A stretch of DNA of 64,000 bases from DASVRZ01 sp038228695 (GTDB lineage Bacteria; Verrucomicrobiota; Verrucomicrobiia; Chthoniobacterales; DASVRZ01): assembly GCA_038228695.1 (NCBI GenBank), contig JBBRPA010000012.1, forward strand, positions 1 through 64,000, read 5' to 3'. The notes beneath the pieces were generated by a model that worked only from the letters and a program-made list of their open reading frames with translations, was not told where the DNA came from and made no database searches. Position numbers and translations under genes: made by a program. Shown in pieces: positions 25,120-33,240 of this stretch. Numbering within the stretch: position 1 is the first letter of the stretch; each line of letters begins with the position of its first letter.

Positions 25120-27924
25120 ATGGATTCTGGGCATCACGTTGGACATGGCTGGCTACGCAATGCGGCCACGCTTGCGATTGGACTGGCCTTGCTTTCCTCT
25201 GAACTACAGGCGCAGACGGCAGAAGCAGCACCGAAAGATGCGACCGCGATGGAGTTGCTGACTTCCGGTTACACGGCTTTTGGCGCGAAGAAGTTCGAGG
25301 AGTCCATCGCCGCCTACCAACGTTTCCAGACCGAATACGGGAAAAGCGCCGAGGCAGCTCAAGCCTTGCCTCAGATTCTCCCCATTCTTGCCCAAGCTCA
25401 GATTCGTCTGCAAAAATGGCCCGATGCGGCTACAACGATTGAGACCTATCTAACCAGTCACGCTGCAAAAGCCGCTCCGAAAGACATCGAGGACATGCGT
25501 TTCTGGGATGGTGTTTGCGATTTGATGCGGGATGAAACCGACACCGCCAAGACCAAGCTCCAGACATTTCTAACTCAGTTTCCGCAATCGGCTAGGATGC
25601 CCCAGGCGCGAATGTTATATGGGTCCACGCTGATCAAGGCGGAAGATTACAAGGCGAGTGCGGCCTATTTCCAAAAAGTGCAGCCCCAATTACGGGGATC
25701 GACTCGCGGACAAGCAGTTTTGCTCGAGCTTTACAGCCAGATCAAAGATAACAAATCAGACGAGGCGCTAAAAATCATCGTCCGGGAATATCCGAAGCTC
25801 GAACAGATTTTGCCCATTGCCGGTTTCGAGATGCTCGTCCTGCAACTCGGGTCCGATTATCTCGAGAAAAAGGAATACCGTAAAGCGCTGGCGGCGTTTC
25901 AGCGCATTTGGTCACGGGGCCGGATTCTGAAACATCAGTCCGATCTGAAGAGCTCGCTAGAAAGTCAGCTCGCAGCGGCAATTCAGAAGCAGGCGGAGCC
26001 ATTTACTATTTTTCAGATCCAGCAGGACTTGAAGAAAATTCAGCAGGATCTCGACGTTTTTTCCAAGATTCCGACGTTCGATTCGTCGCTGCGACTGCGC
26101 GTGGCGTCGGCCTATCAGGGCATGGAACGTTACCGCGAAGCCGCGCTCGTGCTAGAGCAAATGCTTCAGGAAATGGAGCCCGATTCCGTGGTGGAAGCGG
26201 CATCTGTCAATCTCGTGCAATGCTGGGCGCAGATCGAATATTGGAGTAAAACAGCAGAGGCTGCAGACAATTTTACCCAGGTATTTCCTAAGTCGAAGCA
26301 GTTGCCGTCGGTGCTTTTTTTGAAGGGGCAAGCGTTGCTGAGCGAATATAAACCAGCCGACGCTGCGGACGTCTTTGGCAAAATCGTCGTCGCCTACCCG
26401 AAAGACAGTCTCGCGCCGCGTGCTTTGTTTATGCAGGGCTATTCCCAGTTAGTGGCAGATCAGGCGGATTTAGGAATCGCGACATTAGAATCGTTTCCGA
26501 AAAAATATCCCAAGGATCCGCTGGAGGAGACAGCCTTTTACTGGCGTGGAATGGGTTATTCGTTGTCCAAACAACACGAGGAAGCGCGTACGGCGATGAG
26601 CGAATATCTCAGTCGTTACAAAGGCGGTTCATTCGTTTCCGAGGCTCGTTTTCGCAAGGCTTACGACGCGGAATCGATGAAAGCGTACGAGCTGAGCATT
26701 CCGGAGCTCCGTGCGTTTTTGAAGGATTTTCCGGATAGTCAGGAGCGCGACGAGACGCTGATTCTGCTCGGCGATGCTAACATGGCGATTGGAAAAATCG
26801 ACGAGGGTATCGAGGCTTTCAATCAAATTTCTCCGACAGAAAAACGCTTTTTTGAAGAGGGCTGGTTCAAAACCGCCAAGGCATTGCGGCTGCAGGAGAA
26901 ACCCACCGAAATGCGTGCTCATTTGGAGAAATTCTGCAAAGATTTCCCGAAAAGTCCGCGCATTGCCGAGGCGCTTTACTGGATCGGTTGGAGCTGGCGT
27001 CAAGAGGGAGCCCCAGATAAAGCGCGTGACATTTACTGGCAAGCTATTCGCGATTTGGGAAATGATCCCGATGCCGTCGCGGTCGAGGATTTGCTGACTG
27101 GTGTCGCGAAACTTTACAAGGGCGACGAGGAGAAAGCGAAATTGCTTTCCGAGTATCGGACGTTGCAAGCTCAGGCCGAAACTCGCAAGGAAACGTTGCT
27201 AGTTCTTCGTTCAAAATGGGCGCAGGCGCAGGCGTTAAAAAGAAGCGACCCGACCACGGCTGATCAGCTTTTGGTGCAATGCGCGCCGATGGCCGACGTT
27301 TCCGAAGTCAATCCGCTCCTGCTGGCCGACATCGCCGATGCGTTACGACGTAGTGGCAAGACTCCCGAGGCCGCTCAGATGTATCGCGACTTGGTGAAGT
27401 GGAACCCGCGCGCCATGCAGAAGGATCGTTCGTTTGCCGCGCTCGGTCAGATTGCGCTCGTGGACGGTCGCGACGACGAGGCGCTGACTTATTTTCAGCG
27501 GTTCCAAAAGGAAACTGCCGGCTCTCCAATGTTTGGCGAAATCCTGCTCGCGAAGTCAGGTTTGGAAGTAAAAAAAGGCGACCTCGCTGCGGCTCAAGCT
27601 ACTCTGGAAGCCATTTTGTCGGATAAAACAACGCCCGGTAAAATCAAGGCCGAGACCCTCGCTTCCATCGGCGATCTGCAAATGCAGCAGGGCAAAACCA
27701 GCGGTGCGATTCCGTACTATCAGAAAATTTACATCATGTATGGACGTTGGAGCTCCGTTGTGGCGCGCGCCTATCTGCAGAGCGGCGAGGCGTTTGAAAA
27801 ACTCAAGGATCGAGACGCCGCCATTAAAACTTACAAGGAAATGATCGATCGCGAGGAACTTGCAGAATTTGCTGAAACCAAGCAGGCTCGTGAGCGGCTT
27901 GCCAAACTCGAGGCTGGAGCATGA
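25120..27924 (+). CDS. Large secreted TPR-repeat protein, first gene of the ExbB/ExbD/vWA operon
   Basis: A 934-residue protein. A signal peptide (WLRNAATLAIGLALLSSELQAQ) ends near residue 32. The remainder is helical repeats with TPR hallmarks throughout (AAYFQKV, AALVLEQML, DLAAAQATLEAIL, TSGAIPYYQKIY, DAAIKTYKEMI), enough for over 20 repeats. The fold resembles BamD/YbgF-type scaffolds that organise envelope complexes. The stop overlaps the next gene (ATGA at 27921). It has no catalytic motif, so it is probably a platform for the motor encoded downstream. Confidence 0.8.
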   Translation: MDSGHHVGHGWLRNAATLAIGLALLSSELQAQTAEAAPKDATAMELLTSGYTAFGAKKFEESIAAYQRFQTEYGKSAEAAQALPQILPILAQAQIRLQKWPDAATTIETYLTSHAAKAAPKDIEDMRFWDGVCDLMRDETDTAKTKLQTFLTQFPQSARMPQARMLYGSTLIKAEDYKASAAYFQKVQPQLRGSTRGQAVLLELYSQIKDNKSDEALKIIVREYPKLEQILPIAGFEMLVLQLGSDYLEKKEYRKALAAFQRIWSRGRILKHQSDLKSSLESQLAAAIQKQAEPFTIFQIQQDLKKIQQDLDVFSKIPTFDSSLRLRVASAYQGMERYREAALVLEQMLQEMEPDSVVEAASVNLVQCWAQIEYWSKTAEAADNFTQVFPKSKQLPSVLFLKGQALLSEYKPADAADVFGKIVVAYPKDSLAPRALFMQGYSQLVADQADLGIATLESFPKKYPKDPLEETAFYWRGMGYSLSKQHEEARTAMSEYLSRYKGGSFVSEARFRKAYDAESMKAYELSIPELRAFLKDFPDSQERDETLILLGDANMAIGKIDEGIEAFNQISPTEKRFFEEGWFKTAKALRLQEKPTEMRAHLEKFCKDFPKSPRIAEALYWIGWSWRQEGAPDKARDIYWQAIRDLGNDPDAVAVEDLLTGVAKLYKGDEEKAKLLSEYRTLQAQAETRKETLLVLRSKWAQAQALKRSDPTTADQLLVQCAPMADVSEVNPLLLADIADALRRSGKTPEAAQMYRDLVKWNPRAMQKDRSFAALGQIALVDGRDDEALTYFQRFQKETAGSPMFGEILLAKSGLEVKKGDLAAAQATLEAILSDKTTPGKIKAETLASIGDLQMQQGKTSGAIPYYQKIYIMYGRWSSVVARAYLQSGEAFEKLKDRDAAIKTYKEMIDREELAEFAETKQARERLAKLEAGA

Positions 27925-28859
27925 AAAAACTTCTCGTCGCAATATTTCTAGCTTTTCCGTTGGTCGCCGTGGCGCAGGACACTGTCATTCGCACCGATGG
28001 AGTGGCGCAATCGGGACGCATCATTGGCGGTGATGCGACTGGGCTTAAGCTGGAAGTTTCCTTGGGCGGCGGTGCTGCCACGGGCACGATCACGCTCCGC
28101 TTTTCGCAGGTCAAGGAAGTCGTTATGGCCGATCGCGAGACGGTCCAGAATTCACTCGGCCGCGTGACTAAGGAGAGCATTCCGGCTCTCGCACAACTCT
28201 GGGCGCTACGCCGTCCGCTCTTACCAGTGGCCGGCTCGCTGGCAGGCGACATCGGTCTCGCTTACGGACACCTTTTGCTCAAGGTGGGAACCCAGGCACA
28301 ACAAGCCATGGCGCTCAATATATTCACTGAAATTGAAACTCGCGAAACCGACGAAACGCTCCAAGGCAAGGCCACCGAGGGTCGGTTGCAGGCGTTGATC
28401 GCTCTTGGTCGAGCTGGAGAAGCCGTCGAGGACGCCAAAAAACTGGCCCAATCCTCCGAGGATCCTAGCACTCTCATTCAGGCAAAATACATTCTCGCCC
28501 AGGCTTCGCTTTTTGAATTACGGACGCTCGAAAAGGACAACCCGCGCTGGACCGAGGATCTACTCGTCCGCCCCGTGCGCAATCGACTTTACAACGAGGC
28601 GTTAAACCTTTTCCTCTTTGCCACGCTTTTCCACGGCGCAGAAACCGAGGTCGCCGCCCGTGGCATTTGGGGTGCCATCGAGACAGCGCAACTGAATAAA
28701 GACACCGCGCAAATTCGGGAACTAGCCACCGATTTGCAAGTTCTGTATCCCTCGGATCCACACGCTGTAAAAGCGACGACGCTTCTAACCACTTTACCGA
28801 AAAAAACCAAAACCAAAACCGAAGACCTCACTGAAGATGAAAACCAAGCTGAAAAATAA
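27921..28859 (+). CDS. Secreted protein with small beta domain and helical repeats
   Basis: A 312-residue protein with signal peptide MKKLLVAIFLAFPLVAVAQ. Residues 20-70 are beta-rich (TVIRTDGVAQSGRIIGGDATG), similar in shape to small SH3-like beta barrels. The rest is helical, TPR-like, and ends with a Lys/Glu-rich tail (KKTKTKTEDLTEDENQAEK). No family is recognised. It is coupled to genes on both sides: ATGA with the TPR gene, and 23 bp of overlap with the ExbB gene. An adaptor between TPR protein and motor is my inference. Confidence 0.65.
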   Translation: MKKLLVAIFLAFPLVAVAQDTVIRTDGVAQSGRIIGGDATGLKLEVSLGGGAATGTITLRFSQVKEVVMADRETVQNSLGRVTKESIPALAQLWALRRPLLPVAGSLAGDIGLAYGHLLLKVGTQAQQAMALNIFTEIETRETDETLQGKATEGRLQALIALGRAGEAVEDAKKLAQSSEDPSTLIQAKYILAQASLFELRTLEKDNPRWTEDLLVRPVRNRLYNEALNLFLFATLFHGAETEVAARGIWGAIETAQLNKDTAQIRELATDLQVLYPSDPHAVKATTLLTTLPKKTKTKTEDLTEDENQAEK

Positions 28860-29622
28860 ACGCCTCCTCACACTAGCCCTGCTCCTGTTCTCTATCGCTC
28901 CACTTTTCGCGCAGGATGCCAAGCCCAAAAAACCTGCGCCGAAAGATAAATCACTGCTCGATCTTTACAACGGCGGCGGATTTCTCATGCACCCGATTTT
29001 GCTTTGCTCGATCGGAACCATCGCGGTTTCTGTTTATTGTTTCCTGCAGATTTCCGGAAGAAAAATGATGCCCAAGGCGCACGTAGACACCTTGAGCAGT
29101 CTGCTGCAAATGCGCGACGCAGGCCGGGCTTATGAATTTTCCCAAGCTAATAAAAACCAATTCACCAACACTGTTAGTGCTGCTCTGCTGAAGGTCAACT
29201 TCGAGCGTGATCTCGCCAACAAAGCCTCCATGGAACAGGCCGCGCTGGAGACGCTTTCCGAGGAGGAAACCCGACTTCTCCTTTGGGTGAATTACCTCAA
29301 CGTGTTCGCCACGATCGCTCCGATGTTAGGACTGCTCGGAACCGTCACAGGTATGATCACCTCCTTCGATCAACTGGCCGCCGGACGCTCCGAACCGCAG
29401 GATCTCGCAGGCGGTATCGGCGTCGCGATGATCACAACCGCTGGCGGACTTTTTGTCGGTATTCCAGCAATGTTTTTCTATTTCTATTTTCGCAATTTGC
29501 TCATCGCAAACATCTCGGCAATCCAGAAAAAAGTCACCTTCCTGGTCGATGTTCTTTCCGGAGAATTGAAACTTGAGGGCGCCGCTCCCACCCAGGAAAT
29601 CTCGCAGGAAGCGACTTTATAA
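28837..29622 (+). CDS. ExbB/TolQ/MotA-type proton channel protein with signal-like N-terminus
   Basis: A 261-residue protein. It starts with a signal-like segment ending FAQ, then a charged KPKKPAPKDK linker, then three membrane helices. The core motifs IAPMLGLLGTVTGMI and GGIGVAMITTAGGLFVGIPAM match the ExbB/TolQ family, whose pentamer surrounds an ExbD dimer and uses proton flow to move a partner. The N-terminal extra segment is a variant seen in some ExbB proteins. Two ExbD genes and a vWA protein follow. Confidence 0.87.
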   Translation: MKTKLKNKRLLTLALLLFSIAPLFAQDAKPKKPAPKDKSLLDLYNGGGFLMHPILLCSIGTIAVSVYCFLQISGRKMMPKAHVDTLSSLLQMRDAGRAYEFSQANKNQFTNTVSAALLKVNFERDLANKASMEQAALETLSEEETRLLLWVNYLNVFATIAPMLGLLGTVTGMITSFDQLAAGRSEPQDLAGGIGVAMITTAGGLFVGIPAMFFYFYFRNLLIANISAIQKKVTFLVDVLSGELKLEGAAPTQEISQEATL

Positions 29623-29642
29623 TCGGTTTCCACCGTTAACCG

Positions 29643-30053
29643 ATGAAACCTATCAAACGCGAGCATGAGGAGGTCAGTTTCCAACTGGCTCCCATGATCG
29701 ACATGACCTTTCTCTTACTGGTCTTCTTCATGGTCACCACGAAGATTTCCAAGGAAAAAACGAGCGTCCCGATCAAGCTGCCGGTCGCCAGTAATGCCGC
29801 AGTGCCGTCTGATGTTAGCAACCGCGACATCATCACGCTCGACGACAAAGGGCAGATCTTCGTCGGAGATCGGCCAGTTTCCAAAAAGGAACTCGAAAGC
29901 TACCTCAAGCAACGGTTTGTCGACTATCCACCACTCCAAGTTTACATCCGCGCCGACCGTAAAACCCCCGCTAAAAAGATTAAGGAAATCATGCGGAGCG
30001 CCTCCGAGGCCGGTGCGATCAATGTCATTTTCGGCAGTTACCAAAAAGAGTAA
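29643..30053 (+). CDS. ExbD/TolR family protein, first copy
   Basis: A 136-residue protein. A short cytoplasmic N-terminus, one membrane helix (APMIDMTFLLLVFFMV) holding the proton-carrying Asp D20, then a periplasmic domain ending VIFGSYQKE. The Asp is the essential residue of ExbD and MotB motors. The next gene is a second ExbD with its start overlapping this stop (TAATG at 30051-30055). Confidence 0.9.
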   Translation: MKPIKREHEEVSFQLAPMIDMTFLLLVFFMVTTKISKEKTSVPIKLPVASNAAVPSDVSNRDIITLDDKGQIFVGDRPVSKKELESYLKQRFVDYPPLQVYIRADRKTPAKKIKEIMRSASEAGAINVIFGSYQKE

Positions 30054-30505
30054 TGCAAGTTAAACGACGCAGTTATCAAACCGTGGAAATGCAGATGGGG
30101 CCGATGATCGACATGGTCTTTCTCCTGCTCGTTTTCTTCATGGTGACAGCCCGACCGGTCAAACAGGAAAGCGATATCAGCCTCGCGTTACCAGGGACAG
30201 TTTCGCAGGAAACCAGCATCGATATTCCTGACGAGCAACGCATCGTGATTACGCCTGCCGGCGAAATTGCCCTGAACGATCTCGTCGTCGGAACCGCCCA
30301 GGATCAGGATCTCCCGGCTTTGTTAAAAACCCTTAAGCGTTTCAAAGAAGCCTCCGATGCGAACAAAAGCGAGGCGCTGATTACGATCGATGCGGCGGAC
30401 ACCGCGCAGCATCAACGCATTGTCGATGTTCTTAATGTCTGCGCAAAATCGTCGATTACGAACGTCACATTCGCCGATGGTGCGGAAGAAGGAGAAGAGC
30501 CATGA
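30053..30505 (+). CDS. ExbD/TolR family protein, second copy
   Basis: A 150-residue paralog with the same membrane helix, GPMIDMVFLLLVFFMV, and D20. The periplasmic half (ITPAGEIALNDLVVG, ALITIDAADTAQHQRIVDVLN) is clearly different from the first copy, so the pair could form an asymmetric ExbD heterodimer in the ExbB pore. It overlaps the vWA gene by ATGA at 30502. Confidence 0.88.
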   Translation: MQVKRRSYQTVEMQMGPMIDMVFLLLVFFMVTARPVKQESDISLALPGTVSQETSIDIPDEQRIVITPAGEIALNDLVVGTAQDQDLPALLKTLKRFKEASDANKSEALITIDAADTAQHQRIVDVLNVCAKSSITNVTFADGAEEGEEP

Positions 30506-31662
30506 GTGCTACCAACATGGACACGCCGGTCGATGAGCAGAAGCGAAAAAAGAAGCTCGTCACCTCGGTCATCATCGCGAGCATCATCGTGCACTTGATT
30601 GCTGGTGGAGCGGCTGCCGTCTGGATCGTAGCCAAGTATTTTGCACCTCCCAAAGCGCAGTTCATTGCGAAGAAGGAAGTCCGCATCCCCGCGAAGGAAC
30701 GCGAGCACAAGCTGAACATGGCGGAGTTCGATGCCCTCGCACCGAAGCCGGCTTTCAATGACAAAATTGCGAGCATGCGCCCGGCAAAACTTTCCCTGCC
30801 CGACCTTCCCGAAATTCCGCTCGATCAGGTAATGCCAATCGACCCAAGCACCATGATCACCGATCAAGTTTCTGCAGTCGTAGGAGCGGCAGGCGATGGC
30901 AGCGGTGATGGAAATGGTGGCAAAGGTGGTGGTGGTATGGGCGGGGTCGGAATGTCGTTCTTCGGTATCCGCGACAAAGGAAATAGCGTCGTAATCATGA
31001 TCGACGTTTCCGATTCGATGTTTACCCGCACCGGCGACGCCGTCTATGCCGATCGTGGCGGCAAACTGGTCAAGCAAGGTACCGAGCAAAGCTTCCAAGC
31101 CGTGCGCGATCAGGCACTCGCGTTGGTCGATAGCTTGGGACCAAATACGCGCTTCGGCATCGTCCGCTGGTCCGGCGGAGCCTATTCCTGGAAGCCCGAA
31201 CTCGTGGCTGCGAACGACAAAAACAAAGCCGATGCAAAGGAACACATACAAAATCAAGTCAACATGAAGACCGCCCCGCCAAAAGATGGACGTCCAGGTG
31301 GAACTCGGCATGATTATGCGCTGGAGGAAACCTTCAAGCTGCGCCCCGAAGTCATCTACATGTTGACCGATGGCAACGCGACCCAAAGTGCAGGCGGTGG
31401 TGGCCTGACTCCGATTCCAGCCGAAGAAATCTGGGATGCCGCCAAAATAGGCCAGGCGACTTTGGAGAAACCTGCGCGTTTACACGTCATTTATTACCTC
31501 ACCGGCAACGCCAAACCGGATGAAGAACACATGCTACGCTTGCTCGCGAGTCGGAATGACGGTCGTTTCAAAAAAGTTAGTGCGAAGAACGCAGGCGATG
31601 GAAATAAGAACAACAACCGGAACGACCGCAATCCTAACAACCGGAATAGCCGTGGGAACTAA
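30502..31662 (+). CDS. TonB-like anchor carrying a von Willebrand A domain
   Basis: A 386-residue inner-membrane protein. A cytoplasmic KRKKK stretch, one helix (about 20-45) with S27 and H31 in the SxxxH spacing that TonB proteins need to couple to ExbB/ExbD, a periplasmic linker, a Gly-rich hinge (131-150), then a vWA domain. Its MIDAS reads DVSDS (168-172), with T268 and D290 (MLTDGN) as the remaining metal ligands. The C-terminus is Asn/Arg-rich. No TonB C-terminal domain follows. It is the likely moving output of this motor; the ligand of the vWA domain is unknown. Confidence 0.78.
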   Translation: MSATNMDTPVDEQKRKKKLVTSVIIASIIVHLIAGGAAAVWIVAKYFAPPKAQFIAKKEVRIPAKEREHKLNMAEFDALAPKPAFNDKIASMRPAKLSLPDLPEIPLDQVMPIDPSTMITDQVSAVVGAAGDGSGDGNGGKGGGGMGGVGMSFFGIRDKGNSVVIMIDVSDSMFTRTGDAVYADRGGKLVKQGTEQSFQAVRDQALALVDSLGPNTRFGIVRWSGGAYSWKPELVAANDKNKADAKEHIQNQVNMKTAPPKDGRPGGTRHDYALEETFKLRPEVIYMLTDGNATQSAGGGGLTPIPAEEIWDAAKIGQATLEKPARLHVIYYLTGNAKPDEEHMLRLLASRNDGRFKKVSAKNAGDGNKNNNRNDRNPNNRNSRGN

Positions 31663-32305
31663 CCTTTCCCAACTTCCACAGCCTCATTGGGTAGCCAATC
31701 CCCTAATTGCCTCCGAGGGCAATGTGACCGCGGATCACGACAACTGGCGCACGCTAGATCGCGAACTCACCTACGACGGGCACTACGCGAAAGTTTACCA
31801 CGAAACCGTCGCCACGCCCACCCGACCGGACGGCATTACTTGGACGGTCGTCCGCCGGAAAAACGCGGTTGTCGTTGCTCCGAAAACTACTGACGGACGG
31901 TGGTTGCTTATCCGCCAAGAACGCATTCCGATTCGTGCGGCAATTTGGGAATTCCCTGCCGGCCAGATTGAATGGGCGGCGGGCGATTTTTCCGAACTCC
32001 AAGTCGCGACGGCCTGGCGGGAACTGCGCGAGGAAACCGGCTACACCGCGAGCGACGCTTCTCGACTGGTGCCGCTCGGACTCTTTTTTACCTCGGCCGG
32101 ATTCACCGACGAACACAGCCATTTGTTTTTGGCGGATCAACTTGTGCCGCACCCGGACGGTTCAGAGCACGACGACGCCGAAAGCATCATCGAATGCCGC
32201 GCCTTCACCAGTGCTGAACTCACTTCCATGGTGATCAGCGGCGAGATCCGCGATGCCAACACGCTCGCGACTTACGCCAGACTGGCCGCGCTGGACTTGA
32301 TTTAG
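31652..32305 (+). CDS. NUDIX hydrolase, ADP-ribose pyrophosphatase-like
   Basis: A protein of 217 residues from the GTG at 31652, overlapping the vWA gene's end by 11 bp. The start is uncertain; the long frame back to 31520 lies inside the vWA gene. WEFPAGQIE and AWRELREETGY form the NUDIX box, with a small insertion before it. Upstream, YDGHYAKVYHETVATPTRPDGITWTVV is the beta lead-in typical of ADP-ribose or GDP-mannose pyrophosphatases. It cleaves nucleoside diphosphate derivatives. Its place at the end of the motor operon may be chance. Confidence 0.8.
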   Translation: MGTNLSQLPQPHWVANPLIASEGNVTADHDNWRTLDRELTYDGHYAKVYHETVATPTRPDGITWTVVRRKNAVVVAPKTTDGRWLLIRQERIPIRAAIWEFPAGQIEWAAGDFSELQVATAWRELREETGYTASDASRLVPLGLFFTSAGFTDEHSHLFLADQLVPHPDGSEHDDAESIIECRAFTSAELTSMVISGEIRDANTLATYARLAALDLI

Positions 32306-32315
32306 GATTTTTTGC

Positions 32316-32341
32316 AAACGCAGGAGCATGTGCTTGCGTTT
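32316..32341. repeat. Bulged hairpin between NUDIX and panC
   Basis: AAACGCA (32316-32322) pairs with TGCGTTT (32335-32341), and inner AGCA/TGCT pairs extend the stem past a two-base bulge. No T tract follows on the + strand; six Ts precede it. It could be a transcript-end stem or an RNA processing site. Confidence 0.3.
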
Positions 32342-32390
32342 CGGAAGATTTGACGGGCCAACCACGGTCGATTCTGGCAATGATCCACTG

Positions 32391-33227
32391 ATGCGCGTCA
32401 TTTCGTCGTCCGCCCACAAAGCCGCTCTCGCCCTGCCTTCGCCACGGGTGCTAGTGCCAACCATGGGGGCGTTGCATGCGGGGCACGTCGCGCTAATCCG
32501 CAAGGCCCGATCGCTGGCCGGGAAGAAGGGATCGGTGCTGGTGAGTATTTTCGTCAACCCGATTCAATTCGGTCCAAAGGAAGATCTCGGGAAGTATCCG
32601 CGGCCGCGCAAGGAGGATCTAGCGATTTGCCGACGGGAGGGCGTCGATCTCGTCTTCGAGCCAGAACCAACTTCAATGTATGCGGCGGATCACAGCGTTT
32701 TCATTGATGAGGGCACGCTCAGCGCAGAGCTTTGTGGGGCATCGCGGCCCGGGCATTTTCGTGGCGTCTGCACGGTGGTGGGGAAATTGTTTCACCTGCT
32801 CGATCCGCAAATGGCGGTCTTTGGGGAAAAGGATTACCAGCAACTCGCGATTATTCGCCGGATGGTGCGCGACTTGAATTTCCCCGTTAAAATCGTCGGG
32901 CTACCAACAGTTCGCGAAGCGGACGGACTCGCTCGCAGCTCGCGCAATCGTTTCCTCTCTCCCGCGGAACGGGCCGCCGCCCCGGTCATCCGCCAAAGTC
33001 TGCTCGCAGCTCGCGAACGTGTCGAAAATGGCGAAACGAGCGCTAAAAAAATTATTGCCGGCGCCTCCCGGGCGATCGAGAAAGCCGGTGGGCGGATTGA
33101 CTACCTGAGCGTCGTCCATGCTGAATCCCTCGCCCCCGTGCCGAAGATCGCGACTCCCGCCGTCATCGCGGTGGCTGCGTTTTTCGGCACGACCCGGTTG
33201 ATCGACAACTGCCTGCTCGACGTATAG
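32391..33227 (+). CDS. panC: Pantothenate synthetase
   Basis: A protein of 278 residues from the ATG at 32391. It joins pantoate and beta-alanine for coenzyme A. Motifs: PTMGALHAGHVALIRKA (HIGH-like ATP site), FVNPIQFGPKEDL, RPGHFRGVCTVV, FGEKDYQQLAIIRRM, and RSSRNRFLS. A frame starting at 32328 adds an unrelated N-terminus and is not used. nadB follows by 13 bp, so the two vitamin/cofactor genes are probably co-transcribed. Confidence 0.93.
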   Translation: MRVISSSAHKAALALPSPRVLVPTMGALHAGHVALIRKARSLAGKKGSVLVSIFVNPIQFGPKEDLGKYPRPRKEDLAICRREGVDLVFEPEPTSMYAADHSVFIDEGTLSAELCGASRPGHFRGVCTVVGKLFHLLDPQMAVFGEKDYQQLAIIRRMVRDLNFPVKIVGLPTVREADGLARSSRNRFLSPAERAAAPVIRQSLLAARERVENGETSAKKIIAGASRAIEKAGGRIDYLSVVHAESLAPVPKIATPAVIAVAAFFGTTRLIDNCLLDV

Positions 33228-33240
33228 TTTTCAGATTTCC

